The notes: generated by a model from the letters alone, not told the origin. Shown: positions 20,742 through 33,250, numbered from the stretch's first letter. The stretch is 64,000 bases of DNA from Boswellia sacra (GCA_013180625.2 SNVD02015023.1:30262-94261), one strand, 5' to 3'. Numbers and translations are program-made.

Positions 20742-21413
20742 TCAACCACATTGACTTCTTTCATGACTTTCTTCCTTCTCCTTAATTTGTGTTTTAAGGA
20801 GTTGTTCTGAAACACTTTGTTTTTTGTATTTCTCTTCATGTGCTTGTAATGTACCTTCAAGTTCGTCAATTGTCATTCCTTCCAATTTGTCACATTGTTC
20901 AAGAATTTGAACTATGGTAAATGATGAATCCAAAGAGCGAAGTATCTTTTCTATAATTCTTGTATCTTCTATTTTCTCATCATTTCTTCTCAATTGATTT
21001 GAGACAGTCAAAACTCTTGAAAAGTAATCAGAGATAGACTTACTTTCCTTCATATGTGACAATTCAAACTCACCTCTTAAAGTTTGTAGACGCACCTTTT
21101 TGACTTTTTCTTGTCCTCCATGAGATTTTTCAAGCTTTTCCCATAATTCTTTAGCAGATTCCATATCTCCATATTTTTCAATTTTAATATTATCTAATAC
21201 TTCTTGAATGAAGTAGCGAGCCTTCTCATTTTGTTAATGTCTTTTTTCAAAATCACTCTTTTGTTGTTGAGACAATGCTTCAATATTTTGTGGCTTATTA
21301 AAGCCTTTTTCAATAATTTTCCAAACACCATTCGCTCCAAGGATTGATTTCATCCTTATACGCCATATTTCATATCTATTTGCTTTCAATTTTGGAATTG
21401 TAATTGAAGTCAT
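20742..21413 (-). pseudogene. Copia gag N-terminal region
   Basis: The ATG at 21411-21413 (minus) opens MTSITIPKLKANRYEIWRIR, then KSILGANGVWKIIEKGF and the LSQQQKSDFEKR block. A TAA at ~21234-21236 interrupts it, and NEKARYFIQEVLDNIKIEK follows. From 21164 the frame is open with AKELWEKLEKSHGGQEKVKK, LQTLRGEFELSHMKESKSI, YFSRVLTVSNQLRRN and KILRSLDSSFTIV. This is the UBN2/retrotran_gag family of Copia gag. Stops separate it from the zinc-knuckle frame. Confidence 0.82.
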
Positions 21414-22049
21414 ATTGCCAATGCTATTATAGGAGTCAATCTATCACAAACAAAATCTATTTGGGCCAAACTGAAATTCTGCACACAGAGGATTAAAATT
21501 GAGTATTTTCAGCTTTGGGGGGCTTACCGATATTTGTCAACGTCCAGGGGGCAGACTGATATTTTCTATATCAGGGGGCCAGTGGATATTTTCTGAACAT
21601 GGGGTCAACTGATATTTTACATATTAGGGGGCTGATTGATATTTTTCACCCAAGTCATGAACGGACTATTTTTCGGTGTCCAAGCACGATCACTCTTCTT
21701 GAAGATTGTAGATCGGCTGATTCTAAGTCGAACTAGATGGGTGGTGTCGATTCACTTGCCGATTTCCGATTACTTTCACGGTGGAAACGTTTTTCACAAC
21801 TTGTTTTTGTGTTTCCGATGTGTTCTAGCAAGAATTTGATGTCGGTCAAAAAGGGAAACTTGTAGATCGCTATCCGATCTATCCGATGATGGTAGAGGTG
21901 AGATCTCACTTGCCGGTCAACAATTTTTCGATGACTTTCCGATGATTTTTCGGCAGCTTTCCAACGATACTGACGGCGAACTTTAGCTGCTGATGGTGTG
22001 GGCTTCCTTCTTCCTCCACCTTTTTATGGCTCTGGCTTTAATACCACTT
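21414..22049 (-). other. Leader of the minus-strand Copia element with primer-binding site
   Basis: Non-coding stretch between the 5' LTR and gag. Short G-rich repeats (AGGGGGC...TGATATTTT) occur four times at 21520-21645. The primer-binding site lies at 22034-22047 (minus strand TGGTATTAAAGCC), close to the methionine-tRNA complement. Confidence 0.65.
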
Positions 22050-22245
22050 TGTTGAATATTAATACACAAGAATTTTGAAAACTCACTCTTCATTTTTTTA
22101 TTCCTTGAATTTTAAATTCCATACACACTTAAACAAACTCATGGTAATTCTAATTCTTCTATGAATGTAAATCCTAATTCTACTTGAACTTAATTTTAAT
22201 TCCTAAACAAAACTTAAATCCTAAGACAAATAAAGTTTATTTTCA

Positions 22246-22248
<3 letters not shown>
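22050..22248 (-). repeat. 5' LTR (right) of the minus-strand Copia element, TATA box deleted
   Basis: 199-bp repeat matching 13791-14014. It lacks about 25 bp between ACTTAAACAAA and CTCATGG, which in the other LTR hold the TATA sequence. This copy would drive transcription of the element, so the element is probably silent even without the nested insertion. Confidence 0.88.
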
Positions 22249-22294
<46 letters not shown>

Positions 22295-22308
22295 TGTATG
22301 TATGTATA
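22249..22308. repeat. TA and TGTA microsatellite
   Basis: A TA run followed by about ten copies of TGTA. Together with the TA run at 13770-13790 it is the site into which the minus-strand Copia element inserted. Confidence 0.9.
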
Positions 22309-22433
22309 TGTATATAGAGAAAGAAGAAAAAATCAAGGTAGGTTAATAATGTTTTAATAAAAATGGACTCTCTAGATACATTTTACCCCAAAAAAATACT
22401 GTTCACAACCTTAGATCTTATTTTGACTACTTT

Positions 22434-22830
22434 TATTGACAAAAGTGAACCTAAAAAATAGACCCAATCTAATTTTTCAATAAAATATAGAGTTTAGTTG
22501 CATTTTACAGATGAAAATACCCCCTACTCTTAAAATAAGACAACCATTAATTCTTCTTCTTCTTCCTTTTCTTGGTCTTCTTATTCGGCCTCCTTCCATC
22601 TTGTTCTTTTTATTATTTTTTCTTCTTGTTCCACCATGTTCTTTTTTTGCCTTCTCCTTATTGACAAAAATAGACCTAAGCTAATTTCCAATGAAAAATA
22701 GACTCCAGCTGCATTTCACAAACAAAATGCCCCTATGATCAAAATAAGACAACCTTTCCTTTTTCTCCATCTCCTTCTCTTCCATCTTCTTCTTCTTCTT
22801 TCTCCTTCTTCTCGAATTTCTGCTTCGCTT
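22434..22830 (+). repeat. Diverged tandem duplication, unit about 230 bp
   Basis: Two copies share TTGACAAAA, GACCTAA/GACCCAA, GCATTTTACA/GCATTTCACA, AAATGCCCC-like and AAAATAAGACAACC. They then enter a TTC/CTT-rich pyrimidine tract. The copies begin near 22434 and 22663. No coding potential is seen. Confidence 0.6.
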
Positions 22831-23098
22831 CCTGATAATTTGCAAAAATTATTAAAAAAATTCAAAAACTAAATTATACAACAAAATTGCAATTGGAATA
22901 TCTTTAAAATGTAATATAAATAATCATATTTAAATTAAAATTAAAAACTACATAATATAGCACGGTATGCATGCAAAACATTGCTATGAATATCATGTCT
23001 ATCTTACAACGACTGGTGACATCTTGCCCCACCATGGTACCTTATTTAAGCAAAATAACATTTCAAACTCAATATAAACCACTATGTACGGCACCGTG

Positions 23099-23101
<3 letters not shown>

Positions 23102-23153
<52 letters not shown>

Positions 23154-23166
23154 ATATGTATGTATA
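23102..23166. repeat. TA/TGTA microsatellite
   Basis: About 20 TA units followed by TGTATGTATGTA repeats. The apparent open frames across it encode only Tyr/Ile repeats and are not genes. Confidence 0.92.
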
Positions 23167-25488
23167 TCTATACATCCATAAAAACATGTTTTCTAGCTGC
23201 CCTTTTAGCATATTGAAAACGTACTTCACTGTTATCCACCATTTTTTTATCAGGATTCGTCAAAAATAAAATGAATGAGCACTATTTCAAACTGCATCAA
23301 CATATCTAGCCTTGTACACACTAAACACTCTCTATAGTACTCTAATGGAAGCCATTGACCCAATAGCCAAGTATAGGCCGATAGCTATTGGGCCCAATCC
23401 TGGTGATTGTCTACAATACATCCACAACTTTCTCTATTAAGAGTCAAATGCTGATATTTTACTTTCCTTGACACTGTTGTATTATATATAGTAGATACAT
23501 CAGTACCACCTAAATTCTTCCTGGCTATTATTGGTATAACCAAAACATTGATGTTATTTTTATTATATATACTATATGTTTTATTTCTGCCTCCATTTCC
23601 TCCACCAACTCTTGAGAAACCCCATTATATGTAATTATGTATATGTACCACGTTGTAGTTCCAATTAAAGTCTTCAATGCTATCATGTCAAAGTTTATCT
23701 CGGTGCGTACTAGGTTGGACTGGCATTAGCCACTTTCAAAATCTTGGTTTGATCTTATCTTTTGCTCTATGCCATGATTTAGGCTAGTTCTTTCTTCTTC
23801 TTCTTCTTCTCTTAAAAAAAATTATTTTGATAGATTCCGATTTGATGTAAATTAAGTGGGAGAAGTTAAAAACGGGTATAAGAAATTTGAAGAAAATGAA
23901 ATTAGTCACAGTATTTAAAAAAAAAAAACAAAGAGGTTACGGATACAATATAATGAAAATAGAAAATCTAAACATAATATAAGATTCTTCTTTTTTTTAG
24001 GTCTTTCATTTTAAAAAGATTGGTAATATTGTATCTGTTAAATGCACTCCCGATGGAATGTCTATTAAATATTAATAACAAAGCTAAAACTTTTTATATT
24101 CTAATTTTCTGGAAATCCTTAGCTCATGAACTGAATGCCCTCTTAGATAAATCCCTTCTTTTGATTTTAATATACACAAATGAACTTGACTTATTTTAAA
24201 TTATATAGAGGGAACCAAAATTCCTAATAGATCTGAAGATTATATTGTTAGCAAAGAATTAAAAAATTCACCAGTAATCAGATCTGCCTAATTCTAATTA
24301 AGATCATTAATTAAGTACTTCTTTCAACTTTTGAAATATTATTCTTGACCTTTCCCATACCTGTAGAAATTGTATCAAGCACTTCTTTAACAACGAGATC
24401 TCCTCCAATAATTTTTATAAAAGTTCAGGAAAGTCAACAATATTTTGAATCAAATCAATCGTTAAGTCCAATAAAAATATTTAACGTTAAGGGAGATCAA
24501 TGATATAAATTTAAAAATCAAAACAAGATCTTCGATTTGAAATAAATAAGAAGATAAGCAAAATTATCCTTACGTATATAGGGACAAAATTTGAAAAAGT
24601 AGTAGTTTTGAACTTTATTATATGGGGGAGCAGCCGAGCCAAACCTTGTGGGCTCTCAATTATATAAAATATATAGATAACAAGATAAAATCTCACGCCA
24701 AGCTTTGCCTTTCAGGTATGCATTAGCACACTTGTCATCTCTTTGAATCACATTAGTCTTTGTCATGCTTTGCATGACTCTTGTGACTTATGAAACTTTT
24801 TCATCTTCATTTCCATCTCTCACTTCTTTTATTAGTTGTTCATGGGTGCCAATGTGATTAATAAGCTAGCTAGAAGACACAAATCATGACCAACTGATAC
24901 CCCATCTAAGAAGGTAATGTGTGATCCCTATTTATACTTTTGCTTGTTTTTTATTGCCAAGTCTTTTGGATCATAGTGAAAAGTCTATAGACATGTTACT
25001 TCATAGGGATTCCACAAAATTGTACATGAGATTTTCACTTCGATTCTTCATTTAACTCTTTCGAAGTTATTGATCTATTTTATAATATCTTTATAATATT
25101 AAATGTAAACCCATATAATAACGTAGGATTTGAATGAATTGGTAATATAATTAAACAACGGAGAATTGCAAGATAGTGTGTGAAATAATTAATAATATAC
25201 TATGAAATATCAATCTTAATATAAATCCCATGTTCCATTGTAAGAATCTACACCTAACGTTATAATTAATTAAATTTAATATTACCTATTATAATGTTTT
25301 CAATAAAATATTTCCATTACCAGTATGATTATGCTTGTAATCTTGAATTTCATATATTATATTGTAATTGATAGATTTCATGCTATGAACGTTTTGTTAG
25401 ATATTGCAAGTTTTACATACTTTATCCCAAAAATATTATTACACTCCTAAATTTTAATTTCATTTCAAATAATCTTGTATCCTAAGTG
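23167..25488. other. AT-rich intergenic DNA, no gene recognised
   Basis: No reading frame with recognisable similarity. A short inverted pair CCAATAGC/GCTATTGG occurs near 23359-23388. The part from 24590 to 24700 is related to 12430-12530 and is listed separately. Confidence 0.5.
24590..24700 (+). repeat. Diverged copy of the sequence at 12415-12525
   Basis: Shared landmarks in order are AGTAGTTTTGAAC, TTATT, GGGGAGCAGCC, GCCAAAC-TTGT, AATTATA, ATAA-AA and AAATCTCA-GCCAAG. The copies are about 12 kb apart in the same orientation, with the minus-strand Copia element between them. Confidence 0.65.
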
Positions 25489-26110
25489 TTGATGCATCAA
25501 TTTTTTACGCTTGCGCCCCCATGAGGTATTGTTTGCTTTGGAGCTACAGTTTTATCCTATAAAAGGTCCTCGTTGAGGAAGGGAAGTAGGCCCTCCTCGA
25601 GTAACCAATAAGTCAATCCATGACACAAGAAATATGGAACAAAATCATCACCTCTGGTTTGGAACCAGAGTCAATAGGTCCCCCGGTGGGTTGGGTTGTG
25701 GTACGTTGGGAATGGGTGTCCATATGGACATTCCCAGACAGTGTCAACTGTTGATGCATGGATTTTATAGGGCTTGCGTTCCCATAAGGTATTTTCCACT
25801 TTGGGTTAGAGTCACGTGATTTTGTCCTAAAAAAGGCCCTCATTAGGAAGGGAGTATCCCGTCCTCTTATAAGCCACAAATCGAACCACTACATAAGAGA
25901 TATGGGACAAAGTCACCACCCCTAATTTGGACCTAGAGTCTACAGGCCCCTTTGTGGGTTGGGTTGTGCACGCTAGGACAGGGTTTTGGTATGGAGCTTC
26001 CCACAAACGGTACCAACTATTGATACATAGATTTTATGGGGCTTACATCCCATGAGATATTATTCACTTTGGGCCGGAGCTTGCACAATTTCGCGTGGCT
26101 GAAAAGCGGG
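25489..26110 (+). repeat. Tandem repeat, unit about 265-275 bp, two full units and a partial third
   Basis: Units start at about 25489, 25752 and 26028. Each contains GTTGATGCAT/ATTGATACAT, GCTTGCG-CCCATGAGGTATT, GGTCCTCGTTGAGGAAGG-like, ATATGG-ACAAA and GTGGGTTGGGTTGTG. The block GTATT...CACTTTGGG resembles sequence found at the end of the solo LTR at 7505-10541, so the array may descend from an LTR-type repeat. No open frame is credible. Confidence 0.75.
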
Positions 26111-26460
26111 GTGGGGCTATAGCGGATTGTCATGTCAAGGTCCTGAACATGCAAAAAATGGTCAATGGGTGTCGATAATAGTGTCAACACTCACCCTCCA
26201 ACACTCAAGTTAGTCTTTGATATACCAGAATTCTCTAAGTGAGCTTTCTAGAAAGAGAAGCTCTTAAGAGTAAAGAATTGTACAGAGAGAAAATTTAGAG
26301 AAATGTGTATAGAACGTGCCTACTTTGAGTGAATATCAAAAGAATTTATATAGGCATTAGGAGGAATCAGTGTAGGAGTCAGATAATGGGTTTTAGCTAT
26401 AAGTTATATGCAATTTGGAGTAATTTTGAGGCCCAATTTCATGTGGTCATAACACAAAGT
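26111..26460 (-). mobile_element. Possible LTR fragment (Ogre/Tat- or Athila-like), minus strand
   Basis: On the minus strand, a TATATAAATTCTTTTG motif is followed about 70-130 bases later by TTCTCTCTGTACAATTC, then AACTTGAGTGTTGGAGGGTG. This resembles the TATA-leader and GACTTGAGCGTCGGAG motif typical of U5 in large Gypsy LTRs. No matching second LTR is in the window, so this is a tentative fragment. Confidence 0.35.
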
Positions 26461-27319
26461 TTCGTGATACTTGTTTAATTATTATTATATCAATGTTGTC
26501 ATATTATATGTTTGATATATCAAATAGATTATTATAGAATACAAGTATTTTTGTCTTTAACTTTTAAATCCGACTAAGAAGATTTAATTTTTTCAAAGCA
26601 ATAATAGATCGGTATCAATCATGATATTTGTTCGATAAAATTTAAATTAAAAATAAAACTTTATTATAAATACACTAAGTGTTAATCTAATTCCGAATCA
26701 TAGTGATTGATTGACATATCTTGTTAATTATAAGGTTGTTAAAGGGGTTGATCTAATTTATTTACTTTCCAAGAAAGATAATCTAGATATGCAAGAAAGA
26801 ACAAAACACTTGGTTAGTTGTCCTAATCATAGTTAATATAATTATTTTAACTTGGGACCTCTTTCATCATTAGTGCATGGCTAAACATGATTATTGTACT
26901 AGAATCACTATAAGTTTAATATAATTTGTAGCTAATCTAGAATTGTCTAGTTAGCCGCAAAAGCTTTCATGGGAGTGTCTCTATCACAGGAAGAAGAAAG
27001 ATTAAAATAGTAATAATAATAAATTTTTTAATTATAATTTAAAAAAAAAACTCTTCAATCCTATAAATCAAGTTGGTTTAGATTACAATCAATATTTGAT
27101 CTAATAATATTATCATATCGGTGTAATTAATTTTTAGTTTTTAGATTCAACAAAAGAGAAGAATTTAAGGAAAAAGAGCAAAGAAAATGTAGAGGCTCTC
27201 TATGTCTCGACAAGATAATGATATATATTATTAACAATTGTGTTATTACTATTGGATCCAAAATGTTGTGATCTTTTTAAAAAGAAAAAATTAATATTGA
27301 CACCCACATCTCGTATGAT
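26461..27319. other. AT-rich intergenic DNA
   Basis: No coding, RNA or repeat feature could be supported here. Confidence 0.5.
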
Positions 27320-27334
27320 GATTTAAAAGAATAC

Positions 27335-27550
27335 TTTTTTTTTTGGGTAACCGAGGTGTCCGGACCAGCTTACGCGCACCATGATTAATCCTCGGAGGAG
27401 ACTAGCGCAACCACAACCAACTGTCACGGTCTCTCACTTAAATCATGGAGGAGGTCATTGTGGAGACTCGAACCTAGGACTTCACTATTGGTGCTGTACC
27501 AACTTCATCCTGGCCCGCTTCACCACTTAAACCAACCCATTGTGGGTAAG
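27335..27550 (-). mobile_element. tRNA-derived SINE, minus strand, with 15-bp target duplication
   Basis: Read on the minus strand it starts near CACAATGGGTTGG, has a pol III A box TGGTTTAAGTGG (plus 27523-27534) and a B box GGTTCGAGTCTC (plus 27463-27474). It ends ACACCTCGGTTACCC plus an A-tail. Perfect 15-bp direct repeats GATTTAAAAGAATAC flank it at 27320-27334 and 27551-27565, as expected for LINE-assisted insertion. A second member of the family is at 42672-42986. Confidence 0.88.
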
Positions 27551-29163
27551 GATTTAAAAGAATACGAATAAGATAAAAAATGACAATAATTAATAAGGTT
27601 GCATAGAATAAATTTTTGATAGTATGACGGATCTCATCATCTTTACTTCAAGGGCACTCTTCCATCATGCCTTAAGATTTTAATGTGACATTTATATTAT
27701 ATTCTATATTTGATGTTACTAAATAATAATCTTGTTCATCTTATTTTGTCTTCTTTTAATCAATTGATTTTATGATGTTAAAGCACTATCATTAGGACAT
27801 TTATTATTACTATTCCCATCCTTAATTATTAGGACTATGATAATTTCCTCTCTTAGAATTTCATTAAATAGTAATTTCCTCCCCCCTTTGCTTTTTCTCA
27901 AGATTTAAGAAATATACACAAACATACTATTATTTTATCTTTTACCTTTTAATTTTAAGAAACCTTGATATTGATATGAGGTAATTATTATAATCTTTTG
28001 AAGTTTCTATCATACCTTAGGATATTGATATGAGGTAATAGTTAACTCCTAAACACGTGGAATTTATAATGTGAAATAATATAAAATCAGTAATATTAAA
28101 TGTAAAAAAAATTAATTATTATAATGTGAGTTATAATACAAGATATATTATAAGATTTTGAAGTGAAAATATTGTCTCACTTTAATTACGCAGTCTCATC
28201 ATCATTAATCTTTGAAAGAGGGATTTATTCTTTTTTTTTTAATCTATTCCTTTCTTATTGAAAGATATATTTTTGCTCAATATATAAATTTCCTAAAATG
28301 TTTTTATTAATTACATTAAAAATATTTGTATTAACTTGACAATCCAAAACCCCATTTTTTTTGGGTTATTGATTTTTTTTTTGGGCTAAATTTTGAGTAC
28401 ATATAAACTAACTCTAAATAGTTCCCAAGTTGCTTAGCAAGCTCCTTGTAAACAATGGAGAAGCTTCATAAAAGCATTTCATAAATTCTAATGAATTTCA
28501 ATGAAAATTCATAAAAATTTTACAAATTCATCAAGGTTTCCGACAAATTTAAAACATTTTCACTTTCATGTTTTTTAAAATATGAATTCAATACACATGG
28601 AAATGTAACGATGCTTATCTGTCATTTTAATAACAAAAACAAGAAAAAAAAACTATAATGCTCTCCCTCTAAGGGTTTAGTTAAAATATTAATATTTTTT
28701 ATCAATTCGATAATATTATCAAGTTAGTAAGAACTAAAAATGAGGTATATACCATTGTTTTTCTTGGTAATTTTAATTAAATTAAAGTTTCTAAAATTAT
28801 TTGACAATTTCTGGCTGAGACTAAGTCCTTATAAAAGACTAGGTCAAGGTCAATGAAAAGATCTTAACTAATGCCACAAATGTTCATGCTCTCTATGACC
28901 TAAAGTCTCCTAACAAGTCTTTATTATTGACCTTGTAAAACAAGACTTAATTGCTCTCCATATGCCGAAATTGAGGTCTTTTTATCCTATTTTTTTAGCA
29001 AGACTTTAGAGATTCTTTTTATTAAAACATATTATTTTTCATTACCTTTATAAGTATTGCAATTATTAACCTATAACCAAGTCAACTAAACATATTTATC
29101 ATTTATAATATGAGTTTTTCCTAAGCTATATACGGACTTTGTAATATAAGCAACGATTTTATA

Positions 29164-29169
<6 letters not shown>

Positions 29170-29210
<41 letters not shown>
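29170..29210. repeat. TA microsatellite
   Basis: Uninterrupted TA dinucleotide run of about 20 units. Confidence 0.95.
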
Positions 29211-29212
<2 letters not shown>

Positions 29213-31573
29213 TGTCACATTTGAATGTGTCATAGATCATATTTGGTTATAATTAAGTCTATAAATTTAATATCATAACTATGACTATGTTATTAAAAAA
29301 ATTCCATGATATATTATTCAACATTAAAAAGTCTGAAAAACAATTTTCAAGATAGAAATTATACTAAAGTATGACCTGAATTAAAAAGAGAGAGAGAGCC
29401 GTGATAAAATAGGACTTAGAATAGGTTACTATTTTTATTACATTTATAACGAGTCATTTTAACATATGCCCTCAAAAGGCTCTGTTATATAAATTTATTA
29501 TTTCAATCCACATCTTATTGAACTTTAATTAATAAATAACAAGAATTACAAACAAACGATTGAATATATATGTGCTCAAATTATTATTTATATTTGCTTC
29601 TAAGTAAAAATGAATTAGAAAAAATATTATTTATTGGCGGGTCTTCATCATGAGGTCATGTTATGTATGCTTATAAAGATACATAATTGGTGGCTCCATA
29701 TATGATATCCACCGAAGGTGTTGATTTTGTGGTCATGATCAAATTGATTGTAATTTCACGATCAATTTTAATACATTATTGGTGAAAAAGACTTCCATAT
29801 TCACTACAGAAAATTGCATATACACGGTCCATGGACATGGGAGATGATATGATATGGAATTGTTGGTTGAATTTAAATGCAAAATGTTATAGCATAAATA
29901 TATTTGTTTATAAGGTCAAGAAAAAGGTGAAATTGACATCCATCTCGTCTAGAAACAAGATAAATACATTGATTAAAATTAAAAAAAAAATAGTATTTTT
30001 ATCGATTAGTAAATTTTGCAATGGTTGTATTGCATCGAAGTCTAGGAAAAAATCACTATAAATTCTTTTGATAAAGTAGTTTAAATATAATTAATGATTA
30101 AATTGATTATGAGTGCATTTAAAGATTTTTTTTTCTGCTAAAAGTGGTTTAAAGAAATTTTTGTATTGAAGGATTCAAAGATATATCTTCAAAACCTCTC
30201 AACAAAATTTAAAATTTATTTATGCCAAGTACCTTTAGTTAGTATATATGCCAAATGCATGATATTATTGTTTCGAAAAGTTTATTGGGTGACAAATTAA
30301 AATAAAATATTTATAGTTTTGTATGAACACACTTTAAAATACATGTTAAATGTGCATTTCTGCTTTTATCTAGTGCACAAAAAGTTCTATATGACTCAAA
30401 CTCAAAATAAAAGTTGGTGGCATGCTTAATCCATGTTTTAATTAGTCAAACAAAAACCGATTTATCTTTTGTCGTATTTAATTATCTCATTGGTGAGTCA
30501 ATAGCTTAGCTAATGTATAGGGATGATTGATCACACTCGAATTATAGATACTACCTTAGATTCTTATTAGAGACAATAGTAGAAATTTTTCATTAGAAAT
30601 TTAAGTTTTGAAAATAGAATACTGCCTAAGGGTAGAAGGCCCACTGACGGTGAACTTCTTTTATTAAAAAAGAAGCAATAATGAAAGTATCAATTAAATT
30701 TGCAAATTCACGTTTTACTTAATTATCATTTTTGCGGATCAGTTGATATGTGCGTACAGTCTTATCCATATGTACTAAATTATTTGATTCCTACTGCTAC
30801 TAGTACGGCCTATGTTATTTGATTTGTTGGTTTTTGGGCGAAAGAAAAGGCATGTATTTGTAACACAACTTGTCAACTTGCACTTCCAGTCTTTCCAAAT
30901 TCCGCAGAGAGGCTAAGCGTGCCCAGGGCAAATTGCCACTTATACAAGCCAATTTATTGAAACATCTCATGACCCACATACAAAAGCCAAAGCCAATTGT
31001 GTGTATGTATAATTTTTAAAAAATTAATGGCTTATTCTTATAATAAACATTTAAAATTAATTTAAATTTTCTTCGACAATTTTATTAATTTTGGTCTAGT
31101 TATGACAATGCAGAAATTTTGGCTTAAGAAAGAGCAAATATCATTAATCCCCTTGATGTCTTCAAGAGCATCACTTGGAGCCTATTCAGTTAACCAAATT
31201 TTGGAGGATCTTTCGAGAAGTAGTAACTCATTTCAAAATCTTGATACCATAAACAACTTCCTGTTTAAATACCAAATTTACTTGCAATTTTCTAAATGCA
31301 AAAGTCATACTCAATAGTTCTACACATTATTTAACAAATATCTAATACCGTCGATATTTGTTAATCATTACATTAGTTTAAATTGATAGTATTTTGTTCT
31401 AATTGGGTCGTTACGATTACGGGTTAGAATCGTCTGATTACTGATTATCGAATTTTTTTACCCAAGCCATCTATTTTTCTCAATCTAACTAGGTTTTTTT
31501 TTTTAAGTTCTTATCGTATTGTTTATTGAGTGTACTAAGTTAATTGGTCAATATAGTTAAATTTATATTTTGC

Positions 31574-31575
<2 letters not shown>

Positions 31576-31613
<38 letters not shown>
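31576..31613. repeat. TA microsatellite
   Basis: Uninterrupted TA dinucleotide run of about 19 units. Confidence 0.95.
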
Positions 31614-31618
<5 letters not shown>

Positions 31619-33250
31619 ATTGTATTGACTTAGTATTACACTATATTATTGTTTGTTAATTGGTTATTTTATTGGATGGATATAAATTTCAATTTTTTTT
31701 GAAGAAAAAAAAGAAATCTAAAAGATCGATCATTACATTATTTATAAATTAGTAATAATATTGATTTAAATTGAATTAGAGAGCTTTTATTTGTACTCAA
31801 AATAATACTCGGTCACACATTTTTGTTAACTACACTTTAGTATTAAATTTTTAAAAGTCATTACTTTCTAACTATTTTCATAAATCCAAACATAATGTCA
31901 TGTATCCAAACCAATTCAATAATTTAAGTATTAATTGAGTGAAAATATCATAAAATAAACATAAAACGTTCAAATTTGAAATATTGATTGAGGTAACTCA
32001 AAGAAATTATTTTTTCAATTGATTTGACAAAATTTTAATTTTTTAATTGTTTCTTTTTATTAAATAAACATTGATACACTGGATTGCATTGGTTACATGT
32101 GGCCATTTAGTAAATTACACAGATGAACTGGATGAATGGGTGTATATTGAAAAATAAATAATATTAGATTGATAATATAATGAACACCTATCCAATAATA
32201 TTGATACGACAACGAGCCGTACTAACTGTTGCGCCCACCAAAATGTCACTAACAATACAAGATTTTGTCGTGATTTGTGGTGATGTAATTTAATAATTAT
32301 CCTTAGTTAGAAATATTTAATTTTCAACAATTTTACATGTGGGCTTGGATTAAAAAAATTAAAAATATCGCACTACCAAACAAAACCATTACCCAACTTC
32401 CTACTCGCCGGCGTCAAGTCACTCAAAATTGATTGATTGATTACGATCTCACTACGCAATTAATTATTAATTAATTGACTGATTAATTATCCATTAATTA
32501 ATCAATTTATGATTAATTAATATTCTTGTTGTGTACATTACAAGTCAAAAATATGGATTATTTCATCAACTTTCTTGGTGGATATATAATCAGTTAAATA
32601 TAAGAATATTATATTGAGTTAATCTTTTTAATTACTTGCACTGGTTAGTAAGAATTTTTTTTAAATTTTATATAAAGAGAAAATATTTTAACTTGAGAAA
32701 TATCAAAATTTTTAAAAATATTGAAATCCACTTGTTTGGTATGGGATCTCAAAAAAATTTTTGAAGCATTTGTTTCCATTTTCTTATCATAATCAAAATT
32801 AAAACAAAAAAAATCCTAAATCAAATAAATGAGATTAATAAAAGGAGAAGTTAATGTTAATTTCTTTGTTATCGAATCCAAATTTAATTAATTTTTTGTC
32901 TTACACGTATATTCCGAATATTTATTACAAATATTAAAAGATTCCCAACAAACAACCTGTTAGCCCTTGTCAGTTTATTAATTTAATTTAATATTCCTGC
33001 CATCCCCATGTATATCTTCTTGTACTAATACACAAATCATTTTCAAAATATCTAATCTTAATTAATTATTATTTTATTTTTTCTCTTTGAGGACTCGTTT
33101 GTGACGCACGAGAAGAGCGCTACTGACATGGCGGGTGACGCAACCTATAGGGTGCAAAAATAAAATATAGACTCAATTACATGGGATCATCCCAACTTGT
33201 GAATAAACAAATAAAAGTGATTATCAGAAATGCCAAATGCAAATTCTTAA

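Larger units (their letters stand above)
13791..22248 (-). mobile_element. Ty1/Copia LTR retrotransposon, minus strand, interrupted by a TR-GAG element
   Basis: Short LTRs lie at 13791-14014 and 22050-22248. They begin TGTTG and end CAACA/CAATA. Both flanks are TATAT, so the element inserted into a TA microsatellite. On the minus strand the order is 5' LTR (right), primer-binding site, gag, double zinc-knuckle region, protease, pre-integrase, integrase, reverse transcriptase, RNase H, polypurine tract (run of seven G) and 3' LTR (left). The coding region has few stops relative to the element at 3315, so it is younger. The nested insertion at 16393-19662 splits integrase. Confidence 0.92.
27566..33250. 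other. Long AT-rich intergenic stretch, no gene recognised
   Basis: I see TA microsatellites at 29170-29210 and 31576-31613, and a palindromic ATTAATTAAT-rich block near 32455-32525. The short open frames near 29831 and 31102 have no recognisable similarity, and their composition matches the surrounding DNA. Nothing else could be supported. Confidence 0.5.

Noticed and set aside
22971..23269. Three overlapping open frames on both strands
   Set aside because: They run through the TA/TGTA microsatellite and encode only Tyr/Ile or Tyr/Val repeats. No coding signal lies outside the repeat.
25613..25879. Open frames in the tandem array
   Set aside because: They are not kept in all units and their residues show no domain.
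27335..27550. A tRNA gene
   Set aside because: The A and B boxes are tRNA-like, but no cloverleaf with acceptor stem can be folded, and the ends match a SINE.
31102..31317. 71-codon plus-strand frame
   Set aside because: It sits in an AT-rich stretch with no splice context or similarity, and could be chance.
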